Source of the DNA: Mycobacterium sp. E2733
GTDB taxonomy: Bacteria; Actinomycetota; Actinomycetes; Mycobacteriales; Mycobacteriaceae
DNA: 64,000 nt
Reading direction: 5' to 3'
NCBI RefSeq assembly: GCF_001667585.1
Contig: NZ_LZJZ01000024.1
Span: forward strand, 1-64,000
A program made the position numbers and the translations under genes. Position 1 is the stretch's first letter, and the number at the start of each line of letters is the position of its first letter. Of this stretch, positions 1 to 7,480 are shown in pieces. The notes beneath the pieces are model-generated. The model saw nothing but the letters and a program-made list of their open reading frames with translations, ran no database searches and was not told the DNA's origin.

Positions 1-57
1 TAGCCCGCACTCTCGCAAAACCGATGCAAAAACCACCGTTGAGCTGAGCGTTCGCTG

Positions 58-69
58 GGTGCGCGATAC
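58..69. repeat. left copy of 12-bp direct repeat (candidate attL)
   Basis: The sequence GGTGCGCGATAC is identical to 4130-4141, which is the CCA end and acceptor stem of tRNA-Val(GAC). Integrative elements commonly leave such a copy of the tRNA 3' end at their far border. The repeat is only 12 bp and no integrase is visible between the copies, so the att interpretation is inference. Confidence 0.45.
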
Positions 70-122
70 AGCCCAGCACTGAATCGGTTGCTGATTGTCC
101 AACGTTATAGCTGGGTATCCAT

Positions 123-434
123 GTGACCATGCGTTCCATGCAAGTCGCCACGGCGTTCGGCATAGCCATCGCCGTCCTGTTCATCGGGCCGGCTGGGCTG
201 ATGAGCGCACCTGCTCACGCCGACCTCAGCGGCTACGGTAATTGCGTGGGAAGCGTTACGGAAGTCCCGCTGTGGGAGCACGACTACCAGAACCAGCAGC
301 TCATTGGGGTTATTGAGCAGGATCTCAACTCCGGTGTTTCTCCGGCTGCTGAAGCGCAGAAGGTCTCGCACATGGGATTCGACCCGCGCTTGGCGAATCG
401 GATTGTGGAGTGCGTTATTCAGGAGCACCCGTAG
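123..434 (+). CDS. small exported protein, DUF732-like
   Basis: A 103-residue protein with a clear Sec-type signal peptide: a short basic start, a hydrophobic core (ATAFGIAIAVLFIGPAGL) and an AHA-DL cleavage site near residue 33. The mature part of about 70 residues has two cysteines (near GNCVGS and VECVIQ) and a helical body. This is the plan of the small DUF732 secreted proteins that are abundant in mycobacteria, whose function is unknown. GTG at 123 gives the longest form; ATG at 129 or 138 would also leave a complete signal peptide. It stands alone at the left end of the accessory patch. Confidence 0.7.
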   Translation: MTMRSMQVATAFGIAIAVLFIGPAGLMSAPAHADLSGYGNCVGSVTEVPLWEHDYQNQQLIGVIEQDLNSGVSPAAEAQKVSHMGFDPRLANRIVECVIQEHP

Positions 435-642
435 GAAAGTCCGTGTGCAACGGAGCTTCTTGCGTGCGTCGCCAGGGCGAAGGACGGCGCCGGGACCCGC
501 GGCAACGGGGGCGACCCCATCAAACTGTTCAGACGCGGAGTAATGACGAACTGGTTCTCATTGCGGCGGTAGGGGTAACGCGCCGCCAGGACACGCCGGT
601 GATGTACATGGCTTATTCCTATCCAGCATCAGCATTAGGGCG
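435..642. other. non-coding stretch
   Basis: No convincing gene in either direction. The open frames here have arginine/serine-rich composition typical of chance frames in GC-rich DNA. Together with the remnants on its right, it looks like eroded accessory DNA. Confidence 0.5.
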
Positions 643-798
643 CTATATCCGGTCTTGGACCGTCAGGGGGCGGCGATATTCATCGAGGCGTTCCCAGTGG
701 TCCGTCCACTCTGTGCCATCGAAATAGGGGCGGAGGATGCGCCGATGGCGGTCCGGATACCAGCCGGCATCACCAACGAGAGCCCCCTGGCTTGCGAT
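643..798 (-). pseudogene. DUF2510 domain remnant
   Basis: Read on the minus strand, this stretch encodes AGWYPD, then about ten residues, then RPYFDGTEWTDHW. This is the core of the DUF2510 domain, usually found at the N-terminus of actinobacterial membrane or secreted proteins. The open stretch is bounded by stops (complement of 799-801 upstream, 643-645 downstream) and contains no ATG, GTG or TTG before the domain. A one-base shift just upstream would join it to an overlapping frame with a plausible start. It is therefore best called a decayed fragment of a second DUF2510 gene beside the one at 1314-1605. Confidence 0.6.
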
Positions 799-937
799 CT
801 AGACGTGCAGATATGGATCCGGTCAACGTCCAGCGATTCATGAGTCGGGAGGCTATGCCATGAGCCCGACCATTGCGTTGAGTTCGTCGAAGCCTTCAGC
901 AAGTCAACAGGATTCGTTTCGCCTGGGCCACGCTCAC

Positions 938-1378
938 CTAGTCGAATTGGGAAGCCTCCGGAATGAGGATTGTCACACGAGCCCGGATGATCCCGTCGTC
1001 GCTCTTTGCCCAAATCCTCGCCTCACCTGTTGCCAGGCGGCCGGTCCTCGCGATGCGCTGCAGGCCATAGGTGTATGACGGAGCGAGATCAGCGGCGAGG
1101 TAGCCGACCGGGTTCTGTCCGATCATCACGGCGACCGCGTTCGCGTCGTGCTCGTTCCACGGTTCGGGGACGAGGATGCAGCGGACCGACTGGAGGGTTA
1201 CGCCACGTTCGGTGATCGGCATACCGGCTTCCTCGAAAACGCGGCGAATGCCTTTGATTTGGTAGGTCTCCCCGACAACCTCGATCTGCTCTTCAAGAGG
1301 ATGGCGGGGGTCCTCAAGCGTCGCCGCAGCGACAATATCGGCAAGTGGAGATGAGCTTCCACCGTTCGCCCTTTGCAC
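938..1378 (-). CDS. HIRAN-domain protein (3' part of a split DUF2510-HIRAN gene?)
   Basis: 146 residues from a GTG at 1378. Residues about 30-130 resemble a HIRAN domain: a start of the type VVGETYQIKGIR, then LVPEPWNEHDANAVAV, then VGYLAADLAPSY. HIRAN domains bind DNA ends or single strands and occur in helicases and in stand-alone bacterial proteins. There is no Shine-Dalgarno sequence before the GTG, and the frame overlaps the 3' end of the DUF2510 frame (1314-1605) by 65 nt in another register. The natural reading is one DUF2510-HIRAN protein interrupted by a frameshift near 1314-1378. Two coupled genes are the alternative. Confidence 0.6.
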   Translation of the reverse strand: MQRANGGSSSPLADIVAAATLEDPRHPLEEQIEVVGETYQIKGIRRVFEEAGMPITERGVTLQSVRCILVPEPWNEHDANAVAVMIGQNPVGYLAADLAPSYTYGLQRIARTGRLATGEARIWAKSDDGIIRARVTILIPEASQFD

Positions 1379-1605
1379 GGGGCGTCGCCGACTTTGCGGC
1401 CGGTTGGAGCGGGTAGGCGGTGATCGGTGATGAATTATGCGTGGCAGGCAGGGCGGGCACGGCCGGCGCGGGGGGCTGTGGCGCAGGAATTTGCGCGTAA
1501 TGGTCGGTCCATCTTGAGCCGTCCCACCAGCGGAGCCGATTGGTGCCGGCGGGGTCTGGCCACCACGTAGGGGGAGGCAATGACTGCGGGTGTTGGTTGG
1601 GCTTC
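1314..1605 (-). CDS. DUF2510 domain protein (5' part of the split gene)
   Basis: The DUF2510 signature is PPTWWPDPAG followed by LRWWDGSRWTDHYA, within the first 40 residues, followed by a proline/alanine-rich linker. GTG at 1605 is chosen because AGGA lies 5 nt upstream and it puts DUF2510 at the N-terminus as usual; the frame stays open upstream to 1787. The last 20 or so residues after the linker read like out-of-frame sequence, while the HIRAN frame begins exactly there. This supports a frameshifted DUF2510-HIRAN gene spanning 938-1605. Confidence 0.5.
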
Positions 1606-1792
1606 ACACGTTTCCTAGTTCGTCGGTCGACCCTCGGTGTTAGGTGTCGTTCCTGTGTTAGGTGGACGTAGCCCGATACGCCGATGGGAGCGTAAACGCT
1701 TCCGTGGTTACCTACATCGGGATTTGTGAAAATACCGGTTGCATCACTGACGTTTCGGCCCGGTTCGATGAGAAAGCCGCCGACCAAAAGTC

Positions 1793-2041
1793 ATGATGGA
1801 CGGCATGAGCGATAACCTGCACACGATCACTGTCCGATTGCCCGACGGGCTCCAATCTTGGGAGATCGAGGAACTCATAACCGAGGCAGCGCAAAAGCTG
1901 GTGGGTCCCGACAACAAGGTCGTGAACCTAAAGAACCGGGGCGGTGTGATCGTGGATCCCGATACCCGTGACACGTCGTGGACCTACGAGTATCAAGTGA
2001 TTCATCCAAACGCCGGAGGAAAGTCCGGCACGTACATCTGA
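1793..2041 (+). CDS. hypothetical small protein
   Basis: 82 residues (78 if the ATG at 1805 is used). The composition is that of a real soluble protein: a beta-rich start (HTITVRLPDG), an acidic helix and a terminal segment TWTYEYQVIHP-like before a glycine-rich tail. I do not recognise the family. It is divergent from the DUF2510 gene and has no convincing ribosome site; its first three in-frame ATGs are at 1793, 1796 and 1805. Confidence 0.45.
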   Translation: MMDGMSDNLHTITVRLPDGLQSWEIEELITEAAQKLVGPDNKVVNLKNRGGVIVDPDTRDTSWTYEYQVIHPNAGGKSGTYI

Positions 2042-2160
2042 TGCGTTCTACCACGTGGAGCGCCAATCCAGCCGTACTCGGGTTATATGGCCCGCGCCAG
2101 GTCACCCTGAGAGCAACCAGCGGCGCGACAGGCGAAGGCTGACGGGCCTACCGTGAAATC

Positions 2161-2401
2161 ATGCCCGCAGCTGGCGAATCTGTCCGCTACACGGATGGCC
2201 GTTGGATGGCCCGCCCACCGGAGCGGTGCCCATGCGGCCATCGGCTTGGATAGAACCGGGCGCTCGTCGGACACCAACCATGCTCTTGTCTGTCCTGGCG
2301 GCCATACGAACTGGACATGCCTGGCGTGCGGCGCGGTGACGTACGGGCCGCCGCTACGCAGCGACTGCCGTGTCCTCGCCGGGCCGGCTGCGGTGCGCTA
2401 A
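2161..2401 (+). pseudogene. zinc-ribbon-like small protein, broken by stop and frameshift
   Basis: Frame 1 from ATG 2161 reads SVRYTDGRWMARPPERCPCGHRLG, then hits TAG at 2251-2253, then continues NRALVGHQPCSC. After a shift of one base near 2290 the next frame continues with CPGGHTNWTCLACG, TYGPPL and LAGPAAVR to a stop at 2401. Read together these give a four-pair Cys/His protein of the sort seen repeatedly in mycobacterial genomes and phages. One nonsense and one frameshift mutation make it a pseudogene. Each half alone would look like a chance frame. Confidence 0.65.
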
Positions 2402-2484
2402 TTGCGGTTCGGCGTAGAACTGGCCGTATCAGCTACTTCCCATACGGAGCTGTTCGTGATCATATTTCAGGCATAAGGGGGAGC

Positions 2485-2922
2485 GTGGACGGACTCAGAG
2501 GGGGCTCCTTGGCTGAGACTGACGCCGAGCGCAAGCGGCGATTCCAGGGTTGGCTGGTCTTTGGGCTTTTGGCCTCGTTGGTGCCGATCCTGTGGATTGC
2601 CCTGAAGCTGGTTTTTTCGCATCGCGCACATGGTTGGGAGGTAGTGTCCGGGGGCGACCTAATCACTGTCGGGTTCGTGTTGGCACTGGGCGCGGCCGGA
2701 GACCTTCTGGTGCGTAGAACGACCCAACTTTCCGCCGGAGATCTGTGGCGGGTTGGTATCACTTTTTTGCTAGCAGTCTGCGGTGGATGGCTTTATGCAA
2801 TGGTCTCCTTGATGAACGAGGACGACAACAGCAGCAAGTGCGAGCCTGGCGTCATCACGCTAGGCACGTTCGCTGTGATTATCTTCTTCGGGGCGACTAA
2901 CGTGTGGGCCAAGGACGAATGA
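2485..2922 (+). CDS. four-helix membrane protein, unknown
   Basis: 145 residues starting at a GTG preceded by AAGGGGGAGC. A short charged N-terminus (TDAERKRRFQ) is followed by four hydrophobic segments near residues 23-45, 58-76, 86-106 and 122-140. No catalytic motif is visible. The stop overlaps the next start (ATGA at 2919-2922), so the two genes are translationally coupled. I do not recognise the family. Confidence 0.6.
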   Translation: MDGLRGGSLAETDAERKRRFQGWLVFGLLASLVPILWIALKLVFSHRAHGWEVVSGGDLITVGFVLALGAAGDLLVRRTTQLSAGDLWRVGITFLLAVCGGWLYAMVSLMNEDDNSSKCEPGVITLGTFAVIIFFGATNVWAKDE

Positions 2923-3242
2923 TGCTGGAGTTAACCTGGATCCCACTCGTGGGCGCCGCCGCGGGAGCCGGCGTTTCCGCGTTTTTGACATGGCGTCGAA
3001 ATGCTCGGGCTAAGGCAGCACAAGCAGCACTCGAAGTGGAGCTGAAACGCTCAGTCGAAGCGGCGACCAAGCTGCACGAGGATCTCAGACGGCTACACGA
3101 GGAGGCCGAAGCGGTCAGTGCTAAGACTGATTCGGCCCGAGAGAAGGATCTTGCCGTGCAACTTGCCCGGATCGCGTCCCAACTTGAAGCCAAAAGTAGC
3201 CAACTGTCGCCGCTGGAGATAACGGGCGAAGTCGACCACTAA
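2919..3242 (+). CDS. membrane-anchored coiled-coil protein, unknown
   Basis: 107 residues from ATG 2919, with AAGGACG just upstream, overlapping the preceding stop by ATGA. An N-terminal glycine/alanine-rich helix (about residues 5-23, VGAAAGAGVSAFLTW) is followed by an Ala/Glu/Lys/Arg-rich, probably coiled-coil region to about residue 95. The pair of a four-TM protein and an anchored coiled coil suggests a small membrane complex. No known function. Confidence 0.6.
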   Translation: MMLELTWIPLVGAAAGAGVSAFLTWRRNARAKAAQAALEVELKRSVEAATKLHEDLRRLHEEAEAVSAKTDSAREKDLAVQLARIASQLEAKSSQLSPLEITGEVDH

Positions 3243-3662
3243 TGCAGTAGCACCCCATCTGATATGAAGCACATTGCGCGCTTCAGCTAGAACAGTTTCA
3301 GACTGAATAACCCACAGGGCATTGGCCGTGGCCGTCCTCCAAGCGCATCGGCATGCCGCGAAGTTTCTCTTGCGGTCTTTAGGTGGTCGTCTGCCGGTCG
3401 GGTGCTCACGCCGTGCCCACAGCTACAGCTAACTACCGTGAACTACGGTCATGCGTCTCAGAGGCTGCGCTTAGAGACGAAGCGCCAATCGACTCGAGAA
3501 CAGCCCAGGATGTTCGGCTCGCTGCACAAGCCAAGCTCTGCTAATAGGGTTCGGAATCAAAAGCTGCTGACTGCCATTCGGCCTCCCCCTAGGACGCTCC
3601 GGTTCCAGGCGCTTCGCAGCGTCATTGGTCGGGTCGTACGACCTCTGCCGGCAACCACAGGT
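3243..3662. other. gene-free stretch
   Basis: No supported gene. One open plus-strand frame (3402-3668) lacks a ribosome site and has an arginine/serine-heavy composition, so I treat it as chance. No repeat or insertion sequence end is visible. Confidence 0.5.
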
Positions 3663-3956
3663 TCATAGCCAGCCGCGACCGTCCGTTGCCGCTCGTCGCA
3701 GGCATCTAACGGCTGCCAGCCAACCTCCGTTCGATGTGCGTATCCATGCGATCTGCCGCGCCATCATCGTTGGCTCGAGGTGTAGCCCAAATGCTTTGAC
3801 CCACATGGGCAGTTCGTCCTTGCGCTTTGCCTTCGAGGGAAAGATCCGGGCAACATCGACGCGCACTTCCCGGTCGAGGCGGTACAAGGTGGCGTACTCG
3901 TCCGAAGACTCCCATGAATCGAACATATGTTCGATTATGCGCTTCGGCTGCCACAC
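3663..3956 (-). CDS. possible small protein or gene remnant
   Basis: 97 residues. Residues about 10-75 have natural-looking composition (acidic helix WESSDEYATLYRLDREVRV, then FPSKAKRKDELPMWVKAFG, then MMARQIAWIRTSNG), while the C-terminal 20 residues look like chance translation. An internal ATG near residue 11 could be the start. No family recognised and no ribosome site stands out. It may be the decayed end of an accessory gene next to the tRNA. Confidence 0.3.
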   Translation of the reverse strand: MWQPKRIIEHMFDSWESSDEYATLYRLDREVRVDVARIFPSKAKRKDELPMWVKAFGLHLEPTMMARQIAWIRTSNGGWLAAVRCLRRAATDGRGWL

Positions 3957-4128
3957 CTACATCTGAGAGTAGGGGCGGCCTGACGATCTATTTAGACGCG
4001 GGGTTTGGGACGGTTTGGTTCCACTGACTTCCAACGATCTCGTAGGCGCTTCCGAGGTCAGTCAGTTCACGTTCAGTTCACGCATCGAAAACTCAGACCA
4101 GAAAACCATATTTAACATGCACAAACTT

Positions 4129-4203
4129 TGGTGCGCGATACTGGGATTGAACCAGTGACCTCTTCCGTGTCAGGGAAGCGCTCTCCCGCTGAGCTAATCG
4201 CGC
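4129..4203 (-). tRNA. tRNA-Val(GAC)
   Basis: On the minus strand: acceptor stem GCGCGAT pairs with ATCGCGC, D arm AGCTCAGCGGGAGAGC, anticodon stem CTTCC/GGAAG with loop CTGACAC (anticodon GAC), T arm ACTGGTTCAATCCCAGT, discriminator A and an encoded CCA (4129-4131). It is the last of three minus-strand tRNAs. Its 3' end lies against the accessory patch and contains the direct repeat shared with 58-69. Confidence 0.95.
4130..4141. repeat. right copy of 12-bp direct repeat (candidate attR)
   Basis: Identical to 58-69 and located in the 3' end of tRNA-Val(GAC), from the CCA into the acceptor stem. This is where tyrosine-recombinase elements typically integrate. It would delimit a remnant element of about 4.07 kb. 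Confidence 0.45.
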
Positions 4204-4216
4204 CGGGGTCAAAAGC

Positions 4217-4290
4217 TGGAGGTGGAGACGGGAATCGAACCCGTGTGCACGGCTTTGCAGGCCGTTGCCTCACCACTCGGCCACTCCACC
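4217..4290 (-). tRNA. tRNA-Cys(GCA)
   Basis: Minus strand: acceptor GGTGGAG/CTCCACC, anticodon stem ACGGC/GCCGT with loop CTGCAAA (GCA), T loop GTTCGAATC, discriminator U and an encoded CCA at 4217-4219. It lies between tRNA-Gly and tRNA-Val on the same strand, likely one transcript. Confidence 0.95.
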
Positions 4291-4317
4291 GCTGGATTGA
4301 TGCCACTTGCACCTTCG

Positions 4318-4390
4318 AGCGGATGACGGGATTCGAACCCGCGACCCTCACCTTGGCAAGGTGATGCGCTACCAACTGCGCTACATCCGC
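4318..4390 (-). tRNA. tRNA-Gly(GCC)
   Basis: Minus strand: acceptor GCGGATG/CATCCGC, anticodon stem TCACC/GGTGA with loop TTGCCAA (GCC), T arm CGGGTTCGAATCCCG, discriminator U. CCA is not encoded. First gene of the Gly-Cys-Val cluster. A possible -10 on this strand is TATCGT (complement of 4428-4433). Confidence 0.95.
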
Positions 4391-4541
4391 GCGCCTCGGA
4401 CGAGATCGTCGCCCGGTGCGAAGCACGACGATAGTCGACGTGAGCGGGCACATACAAATTTCTTGGTATGGACCGCGTCTAGGCTATCGCGGCGTACCGA
4501 GGACGCGCAGGCGGCCGGTACTGTCGAGGCGGGGCTCGTGC

Positions 4542-4547
4542 TAATCT
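4542..4547 (+). promoter_or_regulatory. -10 element of tRNA-Val(CAC)
   Basis: TAATCT fits the mycobacterial TANNNT -10 consensus and lies 25 bp before the tRNA. It would start transcription near 4554 with a short 5' leader. No clear -35 is seen. Confidence 0.45.
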
Positions 4548-4572
4548 TCGACGTCGTTCGCCTCTCGGCGCA

Positions 4573-4644
4573 GGTCCCGTGGCTCAGTGGGAGAGCGTCC
4601 GCTTCACACGCGGAAGGTCGCTGGTTCGATCCCAGCCGGGACCA
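4573..4644 (+). tRNA. tRNA-Val(CAC)
   Basis: Plus strand: acceptor GGTCCCG/CGGGACC, D arm GGCTCAGTGGGAGAGC, anticodon stem TCCGC/GCGGA with loop TTCACAC (CAC), T arm GCTGGTTCGATCCCAGC, discriminator A. CCA is not encoded. It is divergent from the three minus-strand tRNAs. Confidence 0.95.
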
Positions 4645-4683
4645 CAAGTAAAGATGCAGGCCCATCGGGCGTGGGGACGGTGC

Positions 4684-5664
4684 TCAGCCCCGCAGTTGCA
4701 AGACTTCGCTGAGCGGTCGGCGCGGCGTGGGCGTGGGTGGTTCGGCCGCCGCGGGCGCCACACCCACGCGGACCAGGACCTGCGGCCGCCGGTTCTCGTC
4801 GAGAAGGTCCGCAATCATCTCGCGCGTGACCTTCAGTTCGGTGACGTGAGTTACCGGGCACGTCGCCAGGTTCGCCATCGTGCATTCCAGTAACACCGCG
4901 GAGAGCGCTTCGCCGGACATCAACGCGCCGAGCCGACTGTCGTGGTCGGTGGACAGCATCAGAATCGTCGATTCGTCTTCAGGGATGTCGGTGCGCCGTT
5001 CACGGTTATGGGTCATCGGGAACGTCCGCCCCACGTCGACGCGCTGCCTTTCGGCCGGCGACACGAGCGAACTGTAGGGAATGCCCTCGGCCGCCTCGAA
5101 AGGCGCTGTCCACCAGTGAAGTTCCTCTTGGTAGGCGCTGTCATAGAGGCGCACCGATTCGGCCACCCGCGATGCTTGCGCCAGCCTGTCGCGCATGTCG
5201 TCGGCCATCACGTCCAAGTGCACGGCGTCGTTGTCGATGGCGCCGCGCAGCGTCGGCTCGAACGCTTCCCAGTTCATCGGCGCGATGAATGGCAATCGGT
5301 CGGTCCGGCGGGCCCAGATCGCGCTGGCGCGACGCCGCCCAGCGTCGGTGACCGTTCCCGCCGGGGTGAAGTCGACGGCCGCCAGGTGGTTCTGATCCTT
5401 CGAGTCGGGGAATCGGGTGATCCGGGCTCGCCGCCCCGCTGCCGCGAGCGCCACTCGAAGGTGATCGAGCGCAGCGCCACAGCTGATCAGCGCCTCGCGG
5501 CCGGACCGGTCGGAAACCATCGCCCGGCTTGCATCGAGGAAGAGCTCCAGTTGACCGCCGCCGGCCACCCACTGCCAGGGTTGACTGTTATGCAGTGACG
5601 GCGCACGGCATGCTGACCGCACCGCCTCCTCAATGAGTTCGGTGTCCACCGTGTCGGCTGGCAT
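4684..5664 (-). CDS. Acg-family nitroreductase-like FMN protein
   Basis: 326 residues, close to the length of the M. tuberculosis Acg family (Rv2032, Rv3127, Rv3131). The N-terminus has the family signature ACRAPSLHNSQPWQW and the second half an FMN-fold segment. In the known family one half has a degenerate active site and the protein binds FMN tightly; Acg is induced under hypoxia by DosR. The start at 5664 has GAGGACG 5 nt upstream. I looked for a DosR box in 5665-5900 and did not find a convincing one, so regulation here is open. The next gene is a hemerythrin protein on the same strand, consistent with an oxygen or NO stress role. Confidence 0.8.
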   Translation of the reverse strand: MPADTVDTELIEEAVRSACRAPSLHNSQPWQWVAGGGQLELFLDASRAMVSDRSGREALISCGAALDHLRVALAAAGRRARITRFPDSKDQNHLAAVDFTPAGTVTDAGRRRASAIWARRTDRLPFIAPMNWEAFEPTLRGAIDNDAVHLDVMADDMRDRLAQASRVAESVRLYDSAYQEELHWWTAPFEAAEGIPYSSLVSPAERQRVDVGRTFPMTHNRERRTDIPEDESTILMLSTDHDSRLGALMSGEALSAVLLECTMANLATCPVTHVTELKVTREMIADLLDENRRPQVLVRVGVAPAAAEPPTPTPRRPLSEVLQLRG

Positions 5665-6000
5665 GTCGTCCTCAATTCTTTGCCTTGGCAGTCAGCATTC
5701 CACTTCTCGAGCCACTTGTCGGTCGAGTGCCCGCCTAAGCATCCGACGAGGTCCGATCCAGATTGCGACCGATGTCTGACTGATCGAAGCTAGAGCTGAC
5801 TGCGTTCCGCTGCTGCATCGGCCCCGCTCAGTGGATGAGATCGGGTAACAGCGTCCCGTCGTGTCCGGGTCGACCACTATCGACCGCGCTAGGGCTCCTC
5901 CAGCGGAGTCAATCGGCACGACACCGCCGGCCGGGAAGACGGCTCAGCGGAACGCAACGAATTGCAGAAGCTCGCCGCCGAAAAAGTGGGTAATTCAAAT
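5665..6000. other. intergenic, no gene seen
   Basis: 336 bp between the hemerythrin stop and the acg-like start. It should hold the acg-like promoter. No TANNNT/-35 pair or DosR-type palindrome stands out, and the open frames have chance composition. Confidence 0.5.
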
Positions 6001-6498
6001 TCAATTGTTTTTGGTTCTTGCAGCGAACTCGGTCCACCGCGGCGATTCTTCACGCAAAGCGAGGAGCTCTCCATAGAGTGCCTTCTGCTCCTCTGATGGG
6101 ATGCGGCCCATGACGCCGAACAATTCGCCGCATTCCGCAACATGGATCTCGGTCGACTCCGAGGCTTGCAGCAAGGCCCGACGGTCGGCTTCGGTCAACC
6201 CCGCACCTTCTGGCAACTGCGCGAGGGCTTTGATGACCGACAGGCCTTCGCGGTGCTCGTTGTACAGACCGTCGACCTCTGCATCGCCGAGCATGCGACG
6301 CAAGGCTGGATAGAAGAACTGCTCCTCAAACGCTATGTGCGCGCCGGCTTCGCGGTCGATGCGCTCGCCACGGGCCTTGGCCGCCTGATCGTTGCCTGCT
6401 CTGAGATGTTCAGAGACCTCGTGCAGGCCGCGCCCAAGGACAGCGTGGTCTTCCCTGAACGCTTCGGCCAGGTCCGATGACCGCCAAGCGCTTGTCAC
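6001..6498 (-). CDS. hemerythrin HHE-domain protein
   Basis: About 165 residues from GTG 6498 (an ATG at 6564 would extend it to 187 but runs 4 bp from the divergent gene). Iron-ligand pattern of the hemerythrin-like fold: EDHAVLGRGLHE, then HIAFEEQFFYPAL, then NEHREGL and EIHVAECGE. Such proteins bind O2 or NO at a di-iron centre. A perfect minus-strand -10 (TATACT, complement of 6535-6540) would start the RNA near 6528. A tiny frame (ATG...CTGTGA) would then end in a GTGA overlap with the chosen GTG, possibly a leader peptide. Divergent from the amidotransferase gene. Confidence 0.7.
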   Translation of the reverse strand: MTSAWRSSDLAEAFREDHAVLGRGLHEVSEHLRAGNDQAAKARGERIDREAGAHIAFEEQFFYPALRRMLGDAEVDGLYNEHREGLSVIKALAQLPEGAGLTEADRRALLQASESTEIHVAECGELFGVMGRIPSEEQKALYGELLALREESPRWTEFAARTKNN

Positions 6499-6534
6499 AG
6501 AGCAAACTTCGCCATCGCCATTGACATTGACGAC

Positions 6535-6542
6535 AGTATAGT
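6535..6542. promoter_or_regulatory. overlapping divergent -10 elements
   Basis: The octamer AGTATAGT contains TATAGT on the plus strand (6537-6542) and TATACT on the minus strand (complement of 6535-6540). Both match TANNNT. Transcription of the hemerythrin and amidotransferase genes would compete for one site, so they are probably regulated together or in mutual exclusion. Confidence 0.5.
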
Positions 6543-6568
6543 TGCGCTCGAGAAAGGCAATCACAAGA

Positions 6569-7378
6569 ATGTGTCGCCTCTATGGTTTTCGCGCCAATGA
6601 GCCCACCAAGGTGGAGTGCACACTCGTCTACGCGCAAAATGCCCTGATGGTGCAGAGCCGTGAGGATGTCAGCGGCCGGGGGAACGCACATGGCTGGGGT
6701 ATTGCGACCTATGAAGACCATTGTCCGTATGTCGAGAGGCAAGCCTGGGCGGCCTATCAAGGGGAGCACTTCCGGCGAGCGGCTGCGCGAATATTCTCGC
6801 AGCAGGTGCTCGCCCACGTGCGCCGCGCAACCGTCGGTGCTCCCAGAATTGAAAACACCCATCCTTTCGTCGATGGCCCTTGGGCTTTCATTCACAACGG
6901 CACAGTTCCCGGCTTCGACCGGCTGCGCCCGCGGTTGCTCGAGCAATTGTCGCAGGAGCGACGCGGTGCGATCCGTGGTGACACGGACAGCGAACACGTC
7001 TTCCACTACGTGCGCACCCTGCAAGCGCGCTCGCCAGAGCGCCCGTTGGTTCATGTGCTACGCGACGGAATCCGTCAAATCGCGCAGTGGTGCTGCGAAA
7101 TTGAGCCGACCGCACCGATCGGTCTCAATGTCATCCTGACCGACGGCCAACAGATGGTCGGCAGTCGCATCGGACGTACGCTCTACTATCTCGAGCGTAA
7201 AGGGGTGCATGATTGCGAAATCTGCGGCTTCCCGCACATACGCCATGACACCGACCGGCTCTACCGTGCGGTCGTTGTCGCCTCCGAACCGATCAGCCAT
7301 GAGCATTGGTGTCAGGTCCCGGAGCACTCCGTGTACCGGGTGACCGAAGACTTCAGATTTGAGAGCGAGCCGCTGTAA
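6569..7378 (+). CDS. class II glutamine amidotransferase (YafJ/EgtC-like)
   Basis: 269 residues. The start at 6569 is fixed by the N-terminal nucleophile: MCRLYGF, where Cys2 becomes residue 1 after Met removal. Other Ntn-amidotransferase signatures follow: AHGWGIA, VLAHVRRATVG, ENTHPF and FIHNGTV. It should release ammonia from glutamine, or a related amide hydrolysis. No synthetase domain is fused. The next gene downstream, 102 bp away on the same strand, is an ATP-grasp protein that could supply the activated acceptor. Not EgtC by context, since no ergothioneine genes are here. The product is unknown. Confidence 0.8.
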   Translation: MCRLYGFRANEPTKVECTLVYAQNALMVQSREDVSGRGNAHGWGIATYEDHCPYVERQAWAAYQGEHFRRAAARIFSQQVLAHVRRATVGAPRIENTHPFVDGPWAFIHNGTVPGFDRLRPRLLEQLSQERRGAIRGDTDSEHVFHYVRTLQARSPERPLVHVLRDGIRQIAQWCCEIEPTAPIGLNVILTDGQQMVGSRIGRTLYYLERKGVHDCEICGFPHIRHDTDRLYRAVVVASEPISHEHWCQVPEHSVYRVTEDFRFESEPL

Positions 7379-7480
7379 ATTGCTGGCGCTCAATGGGTTC
7401 GGCCCTGGTGCGGGAGACATCATATGCCAGACGGATTGTCGAGCTAAACTCGCGGTACGCATGAACAAAGCACGTATGCG

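Noticed and set aside
3402..3668. 88-codon plus-strand frame in the accessory patch
   Set aside because: No ribosome site, no domain, Arg/Ser/Thr-rich chance composition.
5665..5900. DosR box for the acg-like gene
   Set aside because: Acg homologues are DosR targets, so I searched; the best alignments reach only about half of the core positions.
5692..5919. 75-codon minus-strand frame upstream of the acg-like gene
   Set aside because: Composition and lack of ribosome site suggest chance; the gap is better read as promoter space.
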